Positions 25,058-36,600 of a stretch of DNA of 64,000 nucleotides are shown piece after piece (position 1 is the first letter of the stretch; each line of letters begins with the position of its first letter). The stretch is from positions 8,617,001 through 8,681,000 of the forward strand of contig JBAJFG010000019.1 in NCBI GenBank assembly GCA_037903475.1, given 5' to 3'. The translations under genes and the position numbers were made by a program. The notes under the pieces are model-generated. The model was given only the letters and a program-made list of their open reading frames with translations. It searched no databases and was not told the origin of the DNA. Source of the DNA: Ancylostoma caninum (lineage: Eukaryota; Nematoda; Chromadorea; Rhabditida; Ancylostomatidae).

Positions 25058-25756
25058 TCGGGTGATAGCCATCTGGAAACCTAGTTAGTATATTTATCAA
25101 TCTTCTCTGCAGTTTCTGATCAACAAAGCGTGATTATGTTTGGTCCAGTTTACGAAATCGAGACAATTTGCTGATGATGATTAGCTACAATTGTCAATAT
25201 GATTTTTTTCTTAAAGACACTAATAGCATTCCTAATTGCATGAACGGGAAGACCCATGAGCAAGTTCCCTTCACTCGTATCCATTTACCAAGTGTCACCA
25301 ATTGTAGACGATTTGGCTTGGGTATTTTTTGTAACAATGAAGCAGTTACCTATACGACATGGGTAGAAAAGATCTATGCTTATGTGAAGACTATCACATC
25401 TCATTGCACACAAGCTACGTAGCATAGCCCTCCTAAACCCCAACACATGAAGAGCCAGCGTAACTAACGGGTGAAAGATCCTGAAACTGAGTCAGATTGG
25501 CATTTTTGTCACAGGACATGTCTTCCTTGCTTTCCACTTCACATAGACAGCTCTATGAAGTGCATGGACACCTTGAGGATACCGCCTGTATAAATTAACC
25601 GATTATCAGCCATACAGGAAAAAAATAGAAGGAGTCATGTGAGTTATTTTTTCAGGATGAAGGTTGAAAAGTTTCAAAACTGGAGGAAGAGAGACGACTG
25701 CAGTCAGGTGTACTCAAGACTGTCATTTTACGTGTAAACATAAAATACGTAATGAT

Positions 25757-26041
25757 CAGTGGCGGACGCAGAAAGTGGGCGGGAGGGGGAGACGTGGGAA
25801 AAAAAGGGGGGGGGTCTCCGCCGTTTTCGGGACCCAGACGGAAAATAAAATTAATAATAATATTAATTATAATAATAAACAATAAATAAAAAATATATTA
25901 AAAATAATAATAAAAATGAACAAGTAAAAATAAACTAATACAAGATTTTTAATGTGTTGTAAAGTAACTTCAAAAATTTGCCGAGCCATTCTCGGTGGGG
26001 GACGACCCCCCCGCCCCTCCCCCCTCCTGCGTCCGCCACTG
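25757..26041. mobile_element. hAT-type MITE with perfect 8-bp target duplication
   Basis: The ends are CAGTGGCGGAC and its inverse. The flanks gtaatgat (25749-25756 and 26042-26049) are identical 8-bp direct repeats, the hallmark of hAT insertions. CAGTGGCGGA-type ends are known for a widespread hAT group. The G-rich and C-rich subterminal tracts are inverted relative to each other; the centre is AT-rich and non-coding. Confidence 0.92.
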
Positions 26042-27342
26042 GTAATGATATCTAAACACTGAAGAAAAGATTGAAATGGTTGTTGAATGGAGCAGCAGGT
26101 GATGTTTGCGATGTGATTTTCGTAGAATCGTTCAAAAACTAACAAATTTCCTTATGTGGTCCTAAATATGATAATTTTCGTGGGTGGTGTTTTTACGCCA
26201 AAACTCATCTTATTTTCTCTAACATTCTCACAAATTCTAAGTATTGCATTGATTAGGTTGTTTTGATATGGAGTAGTGATGCCCACCAACACCTCGACAA
26301 TTTACGTATTGTTAGCTTGCTTATTTTCTCAAAAGTAGTGTACGGTGGATTACCAAAAATCGACCGATTACCGACAGATGGAGGTTAGGCTCACTTTTGG
26401 TGTAGCCTCGTTTGAAGTGGACAAGCAGAGGCCCTGTAAACGCTCATCTGCCTGAAGCATTCTACTGGCGAAATCGATGCTCGAATCAGTGGCCTATCAT
26501 CTAAATCGTGGATCTGATGCTGCTCCAGTGAAGATGCACACGTTTGGGCACATATTTGAAAAAAAGACGTTTCACAAATTCACCTCTACATTAATGTGCA
26601 CTGGATTCGAATAGAAACCGATGTGATGATCTTTTGCGGCAGCATAATTTTCCATGGTCATCCTTCGTGAATAAAAAATACCTTGCAATGTAATCATGTC
26701 CTTCTTTCCTCCTCGTCGTGTTCATGGGAAGGTGCACTGTGACTAAAACAAATATGAATGTCAATGGAAAAAAACATGAAGGTCCAGTTCTGTAGAATAG
26801 CGATAACTGGCTTGATTGTACCTGAACTTACATTGTCAGCTGCAGCGGCATGAATACCTTTTGTTCTTTGGTTGTCAAACTACAGCCGTCACTTTAGCAC
26901 AAACTTGCACATATACCGCAAAAGGCTTTTTTTTTTCACAAATAAGTAAGCGAAGAAGAAAACAACGGAAAGTACCAAAAAAAAAGACCAACAGCCAGAA
27001 ACTAAAGATAGCAATGAAAGTCGAAGATGAGGGCAAAACTACTTATGATAAATGGGGAAAAATATCCAAAACGATCTGAAACAACTAGTGAAATCGGTCA
27101 ATACATCAAAAAAAGAACAAGAACAGAAAATCCTGCAATAGTCAGCATCAAAAGCAGCGTCCTTTTTCGTTGTGCATTGCTTCGTGTGTTGGTTGTTCCA
27201 CACACTGTTACACAACCTTTAAGCTACGCGGGTAGCACGGAAAAATATCTAGGTAGGCGGCTCGCACTGCGCTCAGCCACGCCCACAAATCAAGGCACGC
27301 GGCTAGCACGCTCGGCGGTTAAGGAACGCGGGCCGCACGCTG

Positions 27343-27752
27343 CAGCAGCAGGCTGTTCCTGTTGGAGTAGCAGTTAATCAAGAATTGTCTGAGTTGTAGA
27401 GTTTTGTGTGCTTATAGTCTTCCATCAACTAGTAACGTTTTTATTCCGCTATACTTAGAAGTCTACGTGCCTATCGTCTTCAAAAACAAAGCTGTGTCAT
27501 GGCCGTGAGAGGTCCCTCCTCACTTGGTCATCAACCATTCCTTCTCTTAGTAGCAATTGGGGAAGGTTGGCATAAGATGAGGGATATGCAGCAACATGGA
27601 GGTGCCTCCAGGCTTTGTACTGAGCATATTACGCTGTTTAGGCCGAGTTCCTGTCTCAGACTCATCCGAGATTATATGAAAAGAGGTCTAGGGCGGTGAG
27701 ATGCTCGGCTATAGCAGCAGGCTGTTCCTGTTGGAGTAGCAGTTAATCAAGA
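27343..27752. repeat. ~40-bp direct repeat, two copies about 370 bp apart
   Basis: A block beginning agcagcaggctgttcctgtt occurs at about 27343-27382 and 27712-27752, with no differences seen by eye. In the paralogous segment only one related block (about 58696) was recognised. The sequence between the copies holds an open frame (27499-27699) of no known family. Confidence 0.7.
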
Positions 27753-28254
27753 GCAGCCGTTTCTGCGTGCTAGCCATGTTCATCGTAAACACTAGAAGCA
27801 GTGACTTCTGTTGCTTTGCTAGTCTCAGAGATACGAACATGTCGATGGTGACAGTCACTAAACTACTTAGTTGATTGCTTCGAGTACGTTGTTTCGAGGA
27901 CTGCTTTTACCTGGGATACCCTCCAAGATGTTCAAGTATATGTACAGCAGAATTAGGTGAGAACGGGTGTGCTACTTAATAACAAAATTTCAGTTCGATC
28001 AAATGGCGAAGTGGAGGAAGATTAATTGGAGGAGGGCGGCTCCACGATGTATGGCAGGCGCGCCACGATGAGTATTTTGAAGAATTTTATCTGCTCTCTC
28101 TCAAGCAACCGTTTTCACGCTCACCACATTTGAATTTCCGGAATACTACATAAAAACGATAACAGTTCACGTTTGCTACAAATACAACAATTTTATTGAT
28201 TGAAACAAGAAGTTTTGTTCTTTGATTTCTAAAATCTATTTTTGCATTTCAAAT

Positions 28255-28700
28255 CGTGTTATGAATGATTGAGTGTGTGCCGCCGTGCTTCCTCCAGATT
28301 TGCGTGAATGCTCCTTATATCACTCCGATCGTTTCTTTAGTTGTTTTAGAGTCTACGCTAAAGTGATTTATTCACCAGTCATTCGGTAGTCTTCTTCCGA
28401 AAGCTGAAAAAGACGGAATGATTCACAGAGTTGGTAGCTCCCTCACTCCTCATTTTCTCCTATTACGGTAGTAAAAGGTTAGGAATAAGGCAGAGCTAAC
28501 CTCCGTAGTGGTTTTCCTCATAATTTCATCGAACTCCAGAAGGTCCTTCTTCATTTCTGAGACCATGAATTACGAAGACCGTGTTGAATCTTGAAGAATT
28601 CGTAAGTTCTGCCACTGTGTTTGCCATGAACGGATTTTCTTCTAAATAATTTCCATCATCTAGATATGTGCTGGACTCGTTCAAATTGGGGTTGAGAATG
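28255..28700 (-). pseudogene. Gene D: broken copy of the NTF2-like family
   Basis: Exon 5 resembles gene E (LSEEDYRMTG followed by stops, about 28255-28410). Exon 4 is present at about 28500-28556 (SEMKKDLLEFDEIM-x-KTTTE). Exon 3 is reduced to its donor end, fused to exon 2 by a deletion (about 28590-28700, DAEFILNPNL). The exon 2 acceptor, CCAG in gene E, is TTGG here. No working product can be made. It lies in the older segmental duplicate of gene E. Confidence 0.75.
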
Positions 28701-29154
28701 AATTCTGCATCCAAATTAGCTGCTTTTTCAATGGTTCTCATTGAAAAAAAGAGAATTGACAAAAAATTGTGACATAAAAGCTGGTGACCTATGTTGGTTT
28801 CTAATGCTCGTGAAATCTTTGGAAAATAAACAGATTATTGAACGTGGAGTGGATGTGCAAGTATTGTTATTCCATATCCGCTGGAACATAGTACAACGTG
28901 TCATTTCGGCGTGAGAATTATTTTCTGAATCTATGAACTGGGTGAAGTCTAACCGCTTTTTCGCACTTTTGTCGCTGTAAAACATTCGGAAAAAATCATA
29001 TGTCTTACCTATTATGATCTAATTTCAGGGAGGAAATCATGGTATACCAATTCACGAACCAAAAAACATGCGCACTCCCATATGCATAGTAGTGAATGAT
29101 TGAAGAGAAATTTTTACTACGTCTCCATCAACATGGGGGGAATGTGCGTATCTA

Positions 29155-29676
29155 TATGGTGGGCCAAAAATACGGTAACAAACAAAAAGGCGATCAGAAA
29201 AAGATTTTCAGAGCAATTTGGAACAGTGTAACACGGTTTACGTTCAATAACTACCAACGGATATAATACAAAAAAAATATTTAAAAATATCCCCCATCTT
29301 TATGGAATCAGACCTAGACATCAAATGAAGTCGCAAGCCTCGGCGCGCAACCGATTGAGCAAAAATTTATTTTTATTTCCGACTCTTTAAGTTTCTTTTC
29401 GGAGATTCCCAACTCGTAAGGGGCTTTGAGGAGGCTTATGTATCAGGTGTCGTGGAAACTTATTAGCACACTTGAGTTAGTTCTGTGCAAGTGAGTGGCC
29501 GCTCGACAAAACCAGTAGGTCCTAAAATTTAGTGTTTCCACTGTTCTGAAGCAGACGAAACCCATGTTCCTGGTAAAACGTCCGGAGACAACCTCCCAAA
29601 TGAACATGACTTCAAGGAAGAACATGCTCGCTTGAGAGCGAAACTCGTCTTGTTACCGTATTTATGGCCCACCCTG
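29155..29676. mobile_element. Mariner-like fossil with ~27-bp inverted ends
   Basis: Left end ggtgggccaaaaatacggta (from 29158) is the inverse of the right end taccgtatttatggcccacc (about 29653-29673), with one mismatch. The interior has short minus-strand frames but no recognisable D-D-D/E motif. TA borders are not certain. Confidence 0.65.
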
Positions 29677-30599
29677 TTTTTATATTTAACCAATGATAGC
29701 CTAGGTACATTCACAGGCAAAGTTAAAATTACGGTAAAAACACGAATTCTGCCTTAGAGCTAATTGTTTTGTCCTGATTCCGAACTCCAGTTGGGAAATC
29801 TTTATCGGAGGGTTCATAAGAATGGTGCTCCGGCACACAGGCTATTTTTTAACACTGGAGTAAGATTCTCAACTGCTACGCCACACAGGTTGTTATATGA
29901 GCACCTTTATTGGCCTTACGTTTCGAACAATACGTCGTCTTCAGAGGCCTGAAAGTGGTTCAAGTTTACGCAAACTTGCAACTTATCCGATCAACACTTT
30001 GACCTCAAATTGAACCTTTCGTTTATTACTGCGTTAGTGTGTTGTTTCCCAAATCAGATGACACAACTCTTAGAGTAGTTCAGCTTAATGTGCCACTTAT
30101 TGGCCCATGTGGTCATAAGAGAAATGGATTTACTCATTAGGCCTTCTATTTCGTCTTTTTCAGAAAATGATATGCTATATATCTATTAAACAAAGCGCCG
30201 TAAGGGGGCTAGAGCGGTTAGAGATACGGGGCGGCACTCATAGACACCGCAATCTTGAGGGGCAGACTGTGTGGCGAAATGGCCGATTTCCATGGACGCA
30301 GACACGTTCGCTTCGGGACCCGAAATTACGTCACTGCTGGCTCTTCCGCATGCACGGGATGGTGATTTCATCACCTTCGCTGGCGGTCTCGCCGAATAGG
30401 AGTGAGGGAGTGTTTACGAGCTTTCAGGCTGCACAATATACGCAGCAGGAAAACCAGCCTTCCATTGATGCGACGGTGAGTGCACTTGCAGGAAGAGATG
30501 GACGGGTGCTATGAGGGCTGCCGCGTCTCGGAAGCTCGGGCTATTGCCGCATCGCCTCTACATAGATAGGAAGGCATGACATTGTATATCCAATCAACT
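29677..30599. other. Intergenic, repeat-like GC-rich block at 30180-30560
   Basis: A stretch acgtttcgaacaatacgtcg followed by tcttcagaggcctga (29917-29953) resembles sequence found at LINE 3' ends in other invertebrates, but I cannot assign it. The block 30180-30560 is clearly GC-richer than its surroundings and has open frames on both strands (for example plus 30167-30514) without a recognisable domain. It is probably repeat DNA. Confidence 0.4.
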
Positions 30600-31265
30600 A
30601 AATACGGATACGGGCCCACCGATGGAGAAAGGGTCCGCCGTGGCCCAGTGCTGTGGGGAACACCATGAGGTGGGTCCAGCTATGGAGAAAAGGCCCGCTA
30701 GGGCCCAATGGGGCGGGGGACGCCAAGATACGGGTCCACCGATGGAGAAAAGGCCCGCTGTGGCCCAGTAGTGTGGGGGACGCCAGGATACGGGTCCACC
30801 GATGAAGAAAGGGCCCGTCGTAGCATAATGGTGTGGAAAACGTCAGGATACGGGTTCACTTCAGTCCGATAGTGTTGAGAATGCCAGGATGCGAACCCGC
30901 CCCTGGAGAACGGATCCGGCTTGCCCTAATTGTTAGGAAGGCGCCAGAATGCGGGCGCTCTGATGGAAGAAGGGCCCGCCGTGGCCCAGGAGTATGGATA
31001 ACACCAGGATACGGGTCCGCCAATATAGGATTGGTCCGTTGTGACTCAGTAAAGTGGAGGATACCAGGGTACGGTTCAGGCCTAATAGTGAAGATGGCGC
31101 CAGAATACGGGTCCACCGATGGAGGAAAGTCCGCTGCGGCTCAGTAGTGTGGAAAACACTCGAATACGATTTTGCTTTGGCCAATAGTGTGGGAAAGGCA
31201 GGATACAGTTCCGCCGATAAAGAACGCGTCTGCATTGGCCCGGTAGTGAGGAATACGCATGAATA
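30600..31265. repeat. ~60-bp minisatellite, about 11 degenerate copies
   Basis: Units begin with atacgggtccaccgatggag, continue with a gcccgc-gtggcccagtagtg core and end near gacgccagg. Clean units near 30666-30850 are 60 bp; later ones are diverged or cut to about 40 bp. Because 60 is a multiple of three, long open frames appear on both strands (plus 30833-31147, minus 30856-31116 and 30933-31271); these are by-products, not genes. Confidence 0.9.
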
Positions 31266-31529
31266 CGCCATACGATGGAGAACGAACTTCTCATTATCAT
31301 ACTCAACTCATAAGGAGGACTTCATGTTTGGGCCCATTGGAAGATTGGCTCTGCTTCTCTATCAATTTTCTAGAGATTTGGCAAGTGTGAAGCGTTGCAC
31401 ATGTCCCAAGTGGCTGCCCCACCCCACTTTCTAGCGTCCCGGAGGGGCGCTAGTGCTATATAAATCTTGATAAGCAGCAACCTTAATGCGTTGGTCTGTT
31501 ATAAGGAGACTAGATAATTCAAGAGTATA

Positions 31530-33125
31530 GATCACATAGGATCAAATAGGATTGGCGACAGGACGCTACCCCGAGGCACACTAGATTTACAAGGTTTACT
31601 TGAAGCGGCTTCACCTTGGAAACGAACGGAGAAGTTTCGATTCCGAAGGTAGGACTCAAACCATCGTAAATAATTGCCCCTAATACCTATGCTTTCAAGT
31701 TGAGAAATTAGATGGTGATGATCAACGGAGTCGAAAGCTCTGCTCAAATCGAAATAAATGACATCTACCAATTTGCCAGTGGATGTAGCCTCTATGCAGT
31801 CGAAATGGCAGCCAAGAAGCTGTGTTGTGGTAGACCGAGCAGGAACGAATTCATGCTGTTGATCAGGGAGACACTTAGATATGGTCACCCAATCAATGAG
31901 ATTTTCGGCTATGATTCTTTCTAGTACTTTGCAAGGAGTTGGAAGAAGCTTATAGGACGGAAGTTGGATAGATTTGAGGCAGAGAATATTTTGGGTACTG
32001 GTGTCACAATGGCGGATTTCCAAAGTGAAGGCACTTCACCAGTCATGAGAGAAATGTTGAATATGTGGGTGAGAGGACGTGCTAGTTCTTCTGCGAACAT
32101 CTTGAAAAAGATAGAAGGTATGGCATCAGATGTCACAGATGTAGTTCCTTTTACAGCTTTTAGGTATTTCAATACATCCTTCCAATAATACTAAGTTTGA
32201 CGCATGCAGGAAACAATTTTACGTACAGAGTTTGGGGATCAGTGGGCATATTTGTGAGGGATCACTGAAGACGCTGGCAAAGTAGTCAGAAAGAGCGGTT
32301 GCTTCAGTTAGTGGCGTATGGAGTGCATTACATTATTGCAAACTAAACACTACGCAGGCACCTTTTCGAGGTATCGAAAAGGTGCCTGCGTAGTGTTTAG
32401 TTTGCAATCGTTGTTTCAAATAGCTGGACAGATTACAGCTATACTTTGATGTTTTCTCAGCGAGTCTCCTTCCTTTTTGTTTAAGATATCTTTTTAGATA
32501 ATACGTCAGGCCTTTTGAGATAGATTTATAGTTTTCAGAGTGTAACGGATCATTGGTAGCCCAAAACAGCCTGTTTTTGTGATGGAAAGATTTCCAATGT
32601 GGGTGGGATATTTCTCGAACCAGGATTTTTTAGACGGAATCGGTACAAATTGTTCAATGAGCCTGTGCAGCACATTTAGGAAACGGTTGTAGACATCATC
32701 AATCGAGGAATACCTGTTGAACAATTTAAGCCAGTCAACAGGCATTAGCCTTGTTTTAATAGAATCACTGTCAGCATAGCGATAGTCTCTCCAAGTGAGT
32801 GATGTTGTGCTGTGCACTGCACTGTGGTAGCGTAGTCGAGAATGAAACAATCAGGTGATCAGAGGTGGCCAGGGGGGGGGAAGAATATTTACTTTTGGAG
32901 TAGGCTCTACATTAGACAGAATAATATCAAGGACTGCTGTGCCCCGAGTAGGTACCGTAACTATTTGTGTAAGGGAAAGATCTCGAAACAGTGGAACGAA
33001 ACGGGAAGAGGGTGGAGAAAACGCAAACATATTGTTCCAGTCAACGCCATTGACATCGTCACCTAAGATTGTAAATTTTTCAGGTGAAGCAGCAATGTCA
33101 GACAGGAGCGCTCGCACGGTCATTG
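31530..33125 (-). mobile_element. CR1-like LINE fragment with endonuclease and RT pieces
   Basis: On the minus strand, from right to left: an endonuclease end (ILGDDVNGVDWN and TRGTAVLDIILSNV, about 33120-32880), a linker, then RT blocks. The RT includes TSDAIPSIFFK, VPSLWKSAIVTPVPK, the LSNFRPIS block, QHEFVPARST, DVIYFDLSRAFDSVDH and VPRGSVLSPILF, which ends at about 31533. It stops just after that block, so the catalytic YADD region is missing: truncated at both ends, with several frameshifts. The clade call (CR1/L2-like) rests on the SRAFDSVDH, GI-GNYLRWFESYL and SVPRGSVLSP blocks. Confidence 0.78.
32335..32408. repeat. 35-bp perfect inverted repeat with 4-nt loop
   Basis: Arms 32335-32369 and 32374-32408 are exact reverse complements around ggta. 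It interrupts the CR1-like fragment between two RT pieces. Confidence 0.95.
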
Positions 33126-33875
33126 CTGAGCGCTCGCAGAATTATGGGGGTGCGCTCACACGGTTTTCCATGTTTCTCGAGTCACTGCTTTGGATCGGTC
33201 ATGTACATAACGAGAACAATTTGCGACTCGTGAAACACCTTAAACCTCACCACCATCCCCTGCCAGGGAGCTGCGGTGACCGTACGCCTGCCCCGCACTC
33301 GGCGTGCGCTCCGACGGTGCAAGTGTGAACGTAATGCTTTTTATCCCGTTCTCTTTTTTTCTATTGCTTCTTCCAATCCCTCACAAATCCCTTCCTCTTG
33401 AATGACACAGCCCTAGGACAATGTAAGACGGATGAGCGATTCTCAAAATAACACAGGCTCGATTAATTCGCCGGCCGGTAACCGAAGTTCGATAACCTGA
33501 GCAGTATCTCAGCCCATCATTACATTCGGTGGTGTCCAGATAGGGAGCTTTCACCTATGCTGATGGGGGAAAATCGGATCCGGGACGCAGTCTCGGCCTT
33601 AAGTATGGATTTAGGAAGATGCAATTTAATTTGAACAAAGTAGGAAGATGCTTTGGTGGGACCACTGGATTTGTATAGAATAGACTGTTAAATAACTGTT
33701 TATTTGCACACAGTTAAATCCGCCTCAGTTCACGCCACGAAGGGTTCCCTGATTTGGATACAGTCCAGAATATAGTAGATGTCGGTTTATGTCCTTGTCA
33801 GTTCACGCCTCGAAGGGTTCCCTGACTCAGACCACGGCAATTGGCGACGTGGACGATAGTGACGACAAGTCGAAT
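33126..33875. other. Repeat-rich spacer left of the BEL element
   Basis: It holds GC-rich stretches near 33234-33330, an LTR/primer-site-like stretch at 33645-33875 and a 27-bp sequence at 33618-33644 that reappears right of the BEL element. The motif cagttcacgcc-x-cgaagggttccctga occurs twice, at 33726 and 33799. The sequence ggca followed by attggcgacgtggac (33835-33855) resembles an LTR end next to a primer-binding site on the plus strand. No gene is seen. Confidence 0.45.
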
Positions 33876-34136
33876 CTAGATCTGAGCATCCAGGGCCTTT
33901 TATGCGAAAGATGTGGGCGTGGTTGCCCTAGATGCTCATATCTGTACAACAGATACCTACTTCAAAGTAATAACCGCCAGGGGTGTCTATACAAGTGCTA
34001 TCTTAAGTATGACCTGGCGGTTTACAAGTATCTATCGTAAACAACGGTATCTATCCATGACAGAATGATATATTTCCAGGACAGAATAGAAACAAATGAA
34101 TAAGGTTGATATTATTAGAATTAATAATTATCAACA
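33876..34136 (-). repeat. BEL 3' LTR (261 bp)
   Basis: Read on the minus strand it starts TGTTGATAATT, preceded by the C-rich GCGCGCCCCAC in place of a typical polypurine tract. No difference from 43070-43330 was seen. It contains two internal inverted repeats: 33883-33896 with 33924-33937 (13/14), and 33972-33981 with 34013-34022 (10/10). Confidence 0.93.
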
Positions 34137-34481
34137 GTGGGGCGCGCGAGCAAAGGCGCTAGCAAATATGCACAGATCAGAAAACAAAGACAATTGGATA
34201 CAACATGGCTAGAGTAGTGATCAGCAATAGAAGTGCAAAAATACAGACTCTGAAAATTAAATCCAACATTACATATCAAACACGTTTCACATATCACATT
34301 CATACATCATATTAACAAAAATACAGATCGCCGATGAGACGTCCATCGAAGTCGAAGCACTACTTGAACTTCTACGCGTGGTCGACCATTGTTGCTGCGA
34401 TCTTGACTATATGGGCATGTTGCCTCGCAACTTGCCTTCGCGGCACGAGCCTGATTCGTAGTTCCGGAGAACATGCATCCT

Positions 34482-36600
34482 TTAGCAGATGAGCGAAGAT
34501 ATCTTTTGAAGAAGGAGCGGTCCGCAGAGAACAGTTGTAGTTACTGCTACCGCTACTGCAATTGCAGCTATGAGTGACGTGCACCACCACTTCGTGATTA
34601 CTTCCGCGATGTTGGTGAAGTCGGGAATGTTGATCAGGTTGACATAGTTGGCCCTCTTGTTCACAGCAGTTGCTGGATCATCCTTCCAAATGGAGTGATA
34701 GTACAGGAGGCCACCAATGGATAAATCGTGCTTTCTTTCACCACATTGAGCACTGCACTGGCTGAGGTAGTGAGCGATGTTGGAGTTTATCACCACTGTT
34801 GTCAGTGGTGTGTCCGGTCCACAATCTGTTGCATAGTGGTTGTCAGTGCAGATGACTTCGGCTATCATCTTCGCTGGCGAGGTGCAAGTGAAGTTAACTG
34901 TTGCTCCTTGTATACAGTTGTAGCATCCTCTAGCGTTTGAAGCAGCAACCTCACAACCTGTGAGTGCCACCATCGTGGCGGTTGTCCAGTTAACTCCAGT
35001 CGAGATCGAAATTTCCGCAACAGAAGAATGGCTTATAACTTCCACTGTGTTCCAGTCCGCCTCCATACGAAATTCGCTATTGCGTAGAGGAAGTCTAGTG
35101 TCGACTGAGTTCATCCTTTCAGTGATGTTCACGTTTGCACAGTGGCAATCGTTCCGCACTGATTTTGCGGTACAACTGCACGTATCGATGACACGACATT
35201 TGGTGAGATTACGCGTAGTTTGTGGTGTGAGGCACTTGATCGCAAATATGTCATCTTGATGAGCGATTATAGTATCTGGAGCAACTTTGTTCATGATTTG
35301 AACAAACTTGCGATCGAGTTCAGGGATGAACGGAGTGGTAATGAAGTCCAGGGTTATGTTCATTTTTCCGAACTGCACGGTTTCTTGAGGGTGGATCTCC
35401 ACATTCCTTTTTATCTCTTCGCCGGAGACCACGTTTAGACGTGTGTTCAGGACTGCTACTTCTCTCCAACTTGCACATGAAAAAACCTCGTAGATAGATT
35501 CATCAGCTGGTTCGGCGTATGTGCAAGAGAAAAGACAGCCTGGCATGGGCAGAAGGCATCCGCAGCCAATTCCTCCGCAAGACTCCTGGCATCGTGTGAT
35601 GCCGGGGAACTTGTACGATTTGTTCAACTCTGGAACAAACGAAGCTTGGCCTGTAGTGCGGCACTGTTGTTGAGTGCAACTTCCTGCTTGTGCGCAACGC
35701 TTCGTGGACATGGTCTGCAACTTTACATTCCGTGTAAAAAAGTGAGTGACTGACGAGCACTTGAATCTGATGCTATCCAGCTTTAGATGCAGTGTGCCTA
35801 TGAAGTCTCTCTTATGTTCGATCTTCATGCAGACTTCTCTTTTAAAGCTGCTCATCGTGAAGGTGTGATCGGCAGTATTACGGCATTTTGCGGACTTTCC
35901 GATGCCATTGCAGATGATGTCCTCCGTATTGAGAACATGTGTGTGCTGGCAACTGTGTGCCGATATAGTCGTCACGGCTAATATGGAAAGAATAAAGAGA
36001 AGCCTTGATCGGTTTGGCGGAATTGATAAGACTTCCAGATGATTTGGTCTCGTTGTCTCGGACAAATCCATCATTTCGATTTGTGATTGTGCAGCCGAGT
36101 GTATGTCTCCTTTGCTCTTCCGTGATGTCTTTCGCATGCATCTGCATAGCTTAAGAAACACTACAGTGGCGGCGATGACGATGTAGGCCAGCGTTGCTGT
36201 CACTGCGATGGTGGTTTTGGGATAACATTCTGGATTTCCCAAAACAAGTGGACAGAAGGTGCAGTGGATCGCATTGCAGATGGATTGTTCTGGGCACGTG
36301 ATTTCCTCTATATGTTGAGACATATTCCCCACAGCACGCCATAAAATGACGTATGGATTGATGAGTTGGTGTGGTCGGAGGTCGTGCTGATGAATTCGAG
36401 GAGTTGATTGCATAGTGCTGCAGTCCCTATGGTTGATGCACAATTCGCTTTGAACCGTCGTGTTGGAGATCGAGCGAGAATCAATCTGAACTCCACTTTC
36501 TGTGCATTTGAGAACAGCAGCCGTCGTAGAACGTAAGAGCGAGCAAGCTATCAGGGTCAGCAGCACGGTTTGGGTACCTTGCTTCGTTGAGGTTGTTGAT
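34482..36600 (-). other. Env region: class II (phlebovirus Gc-like) glycoprotein
   Basis: This is the C-terminal ~700 residues of the BEL frame. A hydrophobic segment near residue 1890 could act as a signal. It is followed by a short ectodomain and a first membrane span near 2015-2040 (IAVTATLAYIVIAATVVFL) with a basic tail. A second hydrophobic segment near 2085 starts a long Cys-rich ectodomain, and a final membrane span lies at about 2550-2580. The ectodomain has a CGGIGCGC-type cluster, resembling the fusion loop of phlebovirus G2 and of the nematode BEL envelopes reported to derive from it. The two-part layout recalls Gn and Gc. Assignment is by motif only. Confidence 0.72.

Larger units (their letters stand above)
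25058..28850. repeat. Segmental duplication copy 1 (paralogue of 57010-61490)
   Basis: Matching landmarks occur in the same order and orientation in both segments. These are ctggaaacctag followed by atatttatcaatct, the ttgtcaatat stretch, the gtgagatgctcgg motif with the following tgttggagta block, the degenerate gene D against gene E, and the sequence just upstream (tttctaatgctcgtg against tttctactgctcttg). The segments are diverged and interrupted by different insertions, so the duplication is not recent. Copy 1 keeps only a pseudogene where copy 2 has gene E. Confidence 0.75.

Noticed and set aside
30833..31271. Overlapping open frames of 104-126 codons on both strands as genes
   Set aside because: They follow from a 60-bp tandem repeat whose unit is a multiple of three; no domain and frames on both strands.
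33234..33330. Possible tRNA or RNA polymerase III gene in a GC-rich stretch
   Set aside because: No cloverleaf and no clear A and B boxes.
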